A stretch of 10,493 nucleotides of DNA from an uncultured Eubacterium sp. (GTDB lineage: Bacteria; Bacillota_A; Clostridia; Lachnospirales; Lachnospiraceae). The notes beneath the pieces are model-generated. The model saw only the letters and a list, made by a program, of their open reading frames with translations. It did not search any database and was not told the origin of the DNA. Below, one piece after another: positions 7,353 through 10,493 of the stretch (positions are counted from its first letter, which is position 1; every line of letters begins with the position of its first letter). Where the stretch lies: NCBI GenBank assembly GCA_947653505.1, contig CANTHI010000080.1, forward strand, positions 1 through 10,493, written 5' to 3'. The position numbers were made by a program, and so were the translations under genes.

Positions 7353-8315
7353 TGCTTTCAGCGTCAGTGTCAGACAAAGCCGGATACTTTTTTGCCCATC
7401 AGAATCTGCGGTGTCCGGATTTGTTTTCGGATCCTGTGGTATACTGGCGGTGAGTGTACCGTTCATTTTTTCGGCAAGGGAGCGGGCAACCGTCAGTCCG
7501 AGTCCGGTGCTGCCCTGTCTGCGGGAAGGGTTTTGCATATAAAAACGGTCAAATAAATAGGGCAGATCTTCTATGGTCAGTCTGCGGGTGTCGTTTTCAA
7601 ACACAATGGCTGTCTGCCCGGCCTGTTCATGGACAGAGATTTGGAAAAAGGTATCTGCGTAGCGTCCGGCATTCTGGATCAGATTCAGGAAAATCCGCTC
7701 CAGTGCGGCCGGGTCAGCGGATACCAGAATGGGATGATCCGGAATATGGACCGTGACCGCGATTTCATTTTGCTCCAGCAGATGGCAGTTTCCCATCAGC
7801 GATTCCCGCAGCAGTCTGGAGACATCGACCTGTGCGGGGATCAGCTCATAATCATCCGCTGCCAGACGGGAATAATCGTAAAATTGTGTCACCAGATGCC
7901 GCATCACCTGTGCTTTCTGTTCCAGAATGGCTAAAGTGTGGAGAAGCTCTGCGTCCTCTGAGAGACGTACCGCTCTGGAATTTTGAAACAGCCGGATATA
8001 TCCGAGAATAACCGTCAGGGGCGTACGCAGGTCATGGCTGATATTTTCAATCTGGTTTTGAAATTCCCGTTCCCGTTTTTCATACCGCTGCCGCTCCTGC
8101 CGGATACCTTCAAAGGAAGCGTTAACCGAACAGAGCAGTTTTTTCAGATGCCGGTCCGGAAACGGTAAATGGATGATCTGATTTTTGGTAAGGTCCTGAT
8201 TCAGATGGTCTATTTCTTTTTGTATCGCATCAATAGCGCGCAGAAGGGATACATACCGGAAGGTTACATAGGCGCTGGTCAGTATAAAAAACAGCAGTAA
8301 AATAAAAACCAGCAT
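7347..8315 (-). CDS. Sensor histidine kinase (orphan, ABC-transporter-linked)
   Basis: This 322-residue kinase has one N-terminal membrane helix (about residues 1-20) and essentially no extracellular domain, as in Firmicute kinases that sense envelope stress through an associated transporter. An amphipathic linker leads to the HisKA domain with the H-box NISHDLRTPLTVILGY (H94 is the predicted phosphorylation site). The ATPase domain has the N-box NLIQNAGRYA (N211/N215) and the G2 box GSTGLGLTVARSLAEKMNG (about 268-286). The usual DxGxG G1 box is not visible; VFENDTRRLTIEDLPYLFDRFY stands in its place, a feature of this Clostridia subfamily. The ATG follows the permease stop with one base between. 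AAGGA lies 8 nt upstream, so it is co-transcribed and probably coupled. No response regulator gene is adjacent, so its partner must be encoded elsewhere. The transporter context suggests antimicrobial peptide response. Confidence 0.93.
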   Translation of the reverse strand: MLVFILLLFFILTSAYVTFRYVSLLRAIDAIQKEIDHLNQDLTKNQIIHLPFPDRHLKKLLCSVNASFEGIRQERQRYEKREREFQNQIENISHDLRTPLTVILGYIRLFQNSRAVRLSEDAELLHTLAILEQKAQVMRHLVTQFYDYSRLAADDYELIPAQVDVSRLLRESLMGNCHLLEQNEIAVTVHIPDHPILVSADPAALERIFLNLIQNAGRYADTFFQISVHEQAGQTAIVFENDTRRLTIEDLPYLFDRFYMQNPSRRQGSTGLGLTVARSLAEKMNGTLTASIPQDPKTNPDTADSDGQKSIRLCLTLTLKAE

Positions 8316-8316
8316 G

Positions 8317-9078
8317 TTACAAATCCTTTTTCCGGACAGTCAGAATGCCGGTGGCTGTAAAAAGGACGATACCGGCTGCACCGGAGAGTATACACCGGAG
8401 CATTCCCTGTGCGGTGTCCCATATGGTAAGGCATTCTGAAAGATTTACGTGCATCTGGTTCATTCCAAAAAAGTTGACCGGAAACCACATGGAGACTGGA
8501 TAAAAGCCGGGATAACGCATCGCCAGATACAGGAATATTTTCGGGATGGCAAACCAGATCACGGCCCATACGACAAGCCCGGCCATATAGCTGCGAAACA
8601 GCTCCATACAAACAAAACTGCTGATCAGGCTGGCAGCGGAAATCAGGTAAATCATCAGCGCTTCCCATAACAGGTCGTAGAAAGTCACAACGCCGGCATG
8701 CGGCAGAAGCAGCTGTGCGCTTAAAATCCAGACGGCCAGCGTTATTGTCATCGCAAAAGTAGCCGCAGCCAGACTGACGATGCATTCACCTGCGAATATC
8801 TTTGTCCGGGAAATGCCGCTGGCAACCGTGTTTTTCAAATTGCCGTTTTTGGAGCCGTCTTCATATAGAATACATGAAAGCAGTACGCCAAAAGCTGTAA
8901 ATATCATAGGCTGGGCAACGAGATTGGAGTAGGAAAATGAGGTGGTCTGGTAACGGCTTTTAAAATAAGCGAGGGCGCAGTTGAAGAAAAAGGCAAGCGC
9001 GGCCAGTATGCCGGTAAACAGCCAGAGCTCTTTGGTATGTGTGATCCGATAGCATTCGCTTCTGATATAGTTTCTCAT
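8317..9078 (-). CDS. ABC-2 type transporter permease
   Basis: This 253-residue integral membrane protein has about six hydrophobic segments: after RITHTKELWLFTGILAALAFFF, around the TAFGVLLSCILY segment, in VSLAAATFAMTITLAVWILS, in LISAASLISSFVCM, in MAGLVVWAVIWFAIPKIF, and near the C-terminus (GAAGIVLFTATGILTVRKKDL). It opens with MRNYIRSECYRI, typical of small permeases that pair with BcrA/LanF-type ATPases. It should form the membrane half of the exporter with the ATPase encoded upstream. The frame is open back to a TTG at 9174, but that has no ribosome site and the extension would encode a 13-residue tandem repeat. The ATG at 9078 is chosen because AAAGGA lies about 9 nt upstream; the ATG at 9084 is too close. 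The stop is one base from the kinase ATG. The substrate is not determined; bacitracin- or lantibiotic-like peptides are the family precedent. Confidence 0.88.
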   Translation of the reverse strand: MRNYIRSECYRITHTKELWLFTGILAALAFFFNCALAYFKSRYQTTSFSYSNLVAQPMIFTAFGVLLSCILYEDGSKNGNLKNTVASGISRTKIFAGECIVSLAAATFAMTITLAVWILSAQLLLPHAGVVTFYDLLWEALMIYLISAASLISSFVCMELFRSYMAGLVVWAVIWFAIPKIFLYLAMRYPGFYPVSMWFPVNFFGMNQMHVNLSECLTIWDTAQGMLRCILSGAAGIVLFTATGILTVRKKDL

Positions 9079-9084
9079 GATCAT

Positions 9085-9179
9085 GTTTCCTTTCTGATAG
9101 AAGTATATTTTTGTTTGAAGTATGTTTCCTGTTTGATAGATGTATATTTTCGTACGAAGTATGTTTTTGCTCAAAATAT
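9085..9179 (-). repeat. 39-bp tandem repeat between ATPase and permease genes
   Basis: Two adjacent 39-bp units, 9085-9123 and 9124-9162, agree at 33 of 39 positions. A degenerate partial third unit follows (9163-9179). Each full unit splits into two ~19-bp halves built on ATACTTC or ATATACTTC. On the transcribed minus strand each full unit ends in AGGAAAC, a Shine-Dalgarno-like sequence, and only the copy next to 9078 is correctly placed for the permease. Since 39 is 13 codons and no stop occurs, the array also stays open in the permease frame. It separates two genes that in this family are normally closely spaced. Expression balancing by copy number is possible but unproven. Confidence 0.8.
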
Positions 9180-9182
9180 GTT

Positions 9183-10100
9183 TCAGTTCGAACTTTTTTT
9201 CAGTTCCATATAATAATTTTCCAGGGAAGTCCGGATGGTCTGCATGCCTGTAAGATCAATTTCATATTCACGCGCCAGCCTGCTGTAGGCTTCAGCCTTT
9301 TTTTGCGGGGTATAAATACGGATGGTGTGATCCGGCAGTACTTTGTAATGCTCAGATGGAAAAGCGGTTTCCAGTGCGGCCGCATAAGACTCCGGATCTG
9401 AGACGGTGATTTCGATACAGTCCATGCATTTTTCATTTAAGGCAGCAGCGCTGATTTCTTCCAGCAGTTTTCCCTTATTTAAAAATCCATATACATTAGC
9501 GGTCTGCTGCAGTTCGGAAAGAATATGGCTGGACAGAAGGATCGTGATATTCTTTTCGGTATTCAGCCGGTGCAGCAGACTGCGAAATTCGATGATGCTG
9601 CCTGGGTCCAGTCCGTTGACCGGTTCATCCAGAATGAGCAGCTGTGGTTCTCCCAGCAACGCAATGGCGAGCCCCAGCTTCTGCTTCTGTCCCAGCGAAA
9701 GCGTGCGGCATTTTTGCCTGCGTTTTTCCTCAATACCGGTGATCTGCATCGTACGGATGATTTTTCCGTCATCAGGTACGCCTTTTTGAATACTATAATA
9801 GTTCAGTGTCTGCTCTACCGTCATATTCGGAAAAAAACCAGGGGATTCAATGATACACCCGATATGGCGGCGGGCGCGTTCCAGTTCTTTTTCACCAGAT
9901 GCTCCAAGCATGGTTATTTCCCCGGAGGTCGCATGGCTCTGTCCCGCCAGCAGCTTTAACAGGGTGCTTTTTCCAGAGCCGTTGTCTCCGATCAGTCCGT
10001 AGATACAGCTTTTTTTTACGTGAATATTTACATGGTCCAGCGCATGGATGGTGCCATAGCGTTTTGTAAGCTGACTTGTCTGTATGACATATTCATTCAT
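9183..10100 (-). CDS. ABC transporter ATPase, BcrA/LanF-like (E-loop)
   Basis: This 305-residue ATPase powers a peptide-type exporter with the downstream permease at the cytoplasmic membrane. Visible motifs: Walker A GDNGSGKST (residues 38-46), signature LSLGQKQKLGLA (134-145), Walker B LLILDEPVNGLD (154-165) and H-loop Ser-His at 191-192. At the Q-loop position the sequence is GCIIESPGFFPNMT, so Glu85 replaces Gln. This 'E-loop' has been described for lantibiotic-immunity ATPases (LanF type) and fits bacitracin/lantibiotic resistance transporters. A ~75-residue C-terminal extension after the H-loop is usual for DrrA/BcrA-like proteins. The frame is open to 10229, but the ATG at 10100 is chosen: GAGAGG lies 8 nt upstream and the domain begins at once (MNEYVIQTSQLTKRYG). 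It is first in the ATPase-permease-kinase operon. Confidence 0.94.
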   Translation of the reverse strand: MNEYVIQTSQLTKRYGTIHALDHVNIHVKKSCIYGLIGDNGSGKSTLLKLLAGQSHATSGEITMLGASGEKELERARRHIGCIIESPGFFPNMTVEQTLNYYSIQKGVPDDGKIIRTMQITGIEEKRRQKCRTLSLGQKQKLGLAIALLGEPQLLILDEPVNGLDPGSIIEFRSLLHRLNTEKNITILLSSHILSELQQTANVYGFLNKGKLLEEISAAALNEKCMDCIEITVSDPESYAAALETAFPSEHYKVLPDHTIRIYTPQKKAEAYSRLAREYEIDLTGMQTIRTSLENYYMELKKSSN

Positions 10101-10140
10101 TTTGTGTTCCTCTCTTTCAGGTTGCTGTACAGTTTTATTG

Positions 10141-10199
10141 AGGAAACCTATCCAGGTGCTTCTGTGACACAGCGTGTACAGAAGCAGTGGCTGTTTCCT
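10141..10199 (-). promoter_or_regulatory. 59-nt stem-loop in the leader of the ABC operon
   Basis: AGGAAAC (10141-10147) pairs with GTTTCCT (10193-10199), CCA (10152-10154) with TGG (10188-10190), GCTTCTGT (10158-10165) with ACAGAAGC (10178-10185), and, past one bulged base, ACAC with GTGT around an AGC loop. The inner stem is 12 pairs. It lies 41 nt upstream of the ATPase ATG. On the transcribed strand no T-run follows, so it is not a terminator for the operon. A 5' regulatory RNA element, an mRNA stabiliser or a DNA operator are the options. Confidence 0.55.
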
Positions 10200-10210
10200 T
10201 TTCTGATGGT

Positions 10211-10240
10211 ATTTTACATGATAGACCATAAATAAGTCAT
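10211..10240 (-). promoter_or_regulatory. Possible promoter of the ABC/kinase operon
   Basis: On the minus strand ATGACT (10240-10235) is followed after 18 nt by TAAAAT (10216-10211), a 4/6 -35 and a 5/6 -10 box. Transcription would start near 10204, placing the 59-nt stem-loop at the extreme 5' end of the mRNA. The surrounding DNA is AT-rich, so alternatives exist. The weak -35 box would fit a promoter that needs an activator such as a response regulator. Confidence 0.3.
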
Positions 10241-10493
10241 TAAGAACTTTTAAAGAAGTTATAAAAATGTGGCAAGCCCAGATAAAGCGATATATAATTA
10301 CTTTTCACGGGTCAGGAACGCAGATCAATGGCATAATCGGCCGGGTGCACGATTGGCGAATGATGTACATACTCTGGTCAGGAGCTACAGACCAGATCAG
10401 GCAGTCTGACGCTGGCAGATACGCTACAAGCCAATTTCGGCGTTATCTGGCAGAAAAAGTTGAAAGCGGATATTGCCGGATGTAGAAAAATGT
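10241..10493. other. Unassigned region with three consecutive stem-loops
   Basis: No convincing protein gene is seen. A plus-strand 72-codon frame (10267-10485) has no ribosome site and no recognisable motif. The plus strand has a possible -10 TATAAT (10293-10298) with a poor -35 GTGGCA 18 nt upstream. After it the DNA becomes GC-richer, and three stem-loops follow: TCTGGTC/GACCAGA (10373-10396), TCAG/CTGA (10397-10409), and CTGGCAGATACGC with GCGTTATCTGGCAG (10412-10453, one mismatch and one bulge). ATTGGC (10352-10357) can also pair with GCCAAT (10430-10435). No known RNA family was recognised. It may be a non-coding RNA or the edge of something beyond the window. Confidence 0.35.

Noticed and set aside
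9079..9174. N-terminally extended permease from TTG at 9174
   Set aside because: No ribosome site precedes it, the added residues are only the translated tandem repeat, and the ATG at 9078 has AAAGGA at normal spacing and a typical family N-terminus.
10269..10298. Possible sigma-54 type site from TGGCA at 10270-10274
   Set aside because: The TTGCA-type -12 element at the required spacing is missing.
10267..10485. 72-codon plus-strand reading frame
   Set aside because: No Shine-Dalgarno before its ATG, no recognisable motif, and it overlays a chain of inverted repeats. Kept only as part of the unassigned region.

Overview
The window looks like a chromosomal segment from a low-to-mid GC Firmicute, most likely a Clostridia/Lachnospiraceae-type gut anaerobe. 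This is inferred from strong AGGAGG ribosome binding sites, near-consensus sigma-A promoters, the style of the histidine kinase and two-gene ABC exporter, and a secreted peptidase with bacterial Ig-like (Big_2) domains. No species can be named from the sequence alone. I see no tRNA, rRNA, CRISPR array, insertion sequence or origin.

Left part (1-1419). Bases 1-139 hold nothing I recognise. On the minus strand at 140-232 a 30-codon reading frame with a very strong ribosome binding site matches the N-terminus of a resolvase/invertase-type serine recombinase, but it has lost the conserved Arg and stops early, so it is probably a recombinase remnant. An AT-rich intergenic stretch follows, with a near-perfect plus-strand promoter (331-359), a nested hairpin leader and a ~64-bp imperfect tandem duplication that includes the translation start region. 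This leads into a two-gene operon: an unrecognised five-helix membrane protein (529-1074) and, overlapping by 4 nt, a tiny Cro/CI-type regulator (1071-1265).

Middle (1420-7267). carB, the complete large subunit of carbamoyl-phosphate synthase (1078 aa), has its own promoter and no carA beside it. After a hairpin comes a secreted M13 (neprilysin/PepO-like) zinc metallopeptidase that carries two Big_2 domains before the catalytic region. Its gene ends at a large hairpin shared with the convergent operon on the other strand.

Right part (7347-10493, minus strand). Transcription order is ABC ATPase (start 10100), ABC-2 type permease (start 9078), then sensor histidine kinase (start 8315). The ATPase has Glu where most ABC proteins have the Q-loop Gln, as described for lantibiotic-immunity (LanF-type) transporters. 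The set therefore resembles a peptide-antibiotic sensing and export module, but no response regulator is present in the window. The ATPase-permease gap carries a 39-bp tandem repeat, and the operon leader carries a strong 59-nt stem-loop. Bases 10230-10493 contain no convincing protein gene but show three consecutive stem-loops behind a possible -10 box.

The genes are mostly independent units: arginine/pyrimidine precursor synthesis (carB), extracellular proteolysis (M13), and envelope-peptide defence (ABC plus kinase). The points most worth a second look are the repeat-bearing leaders, the orphan kinase beside an E-loop ABC transporter, and the unassigned structured region at the right edge. 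I did not find a clearly new multi-gene system.
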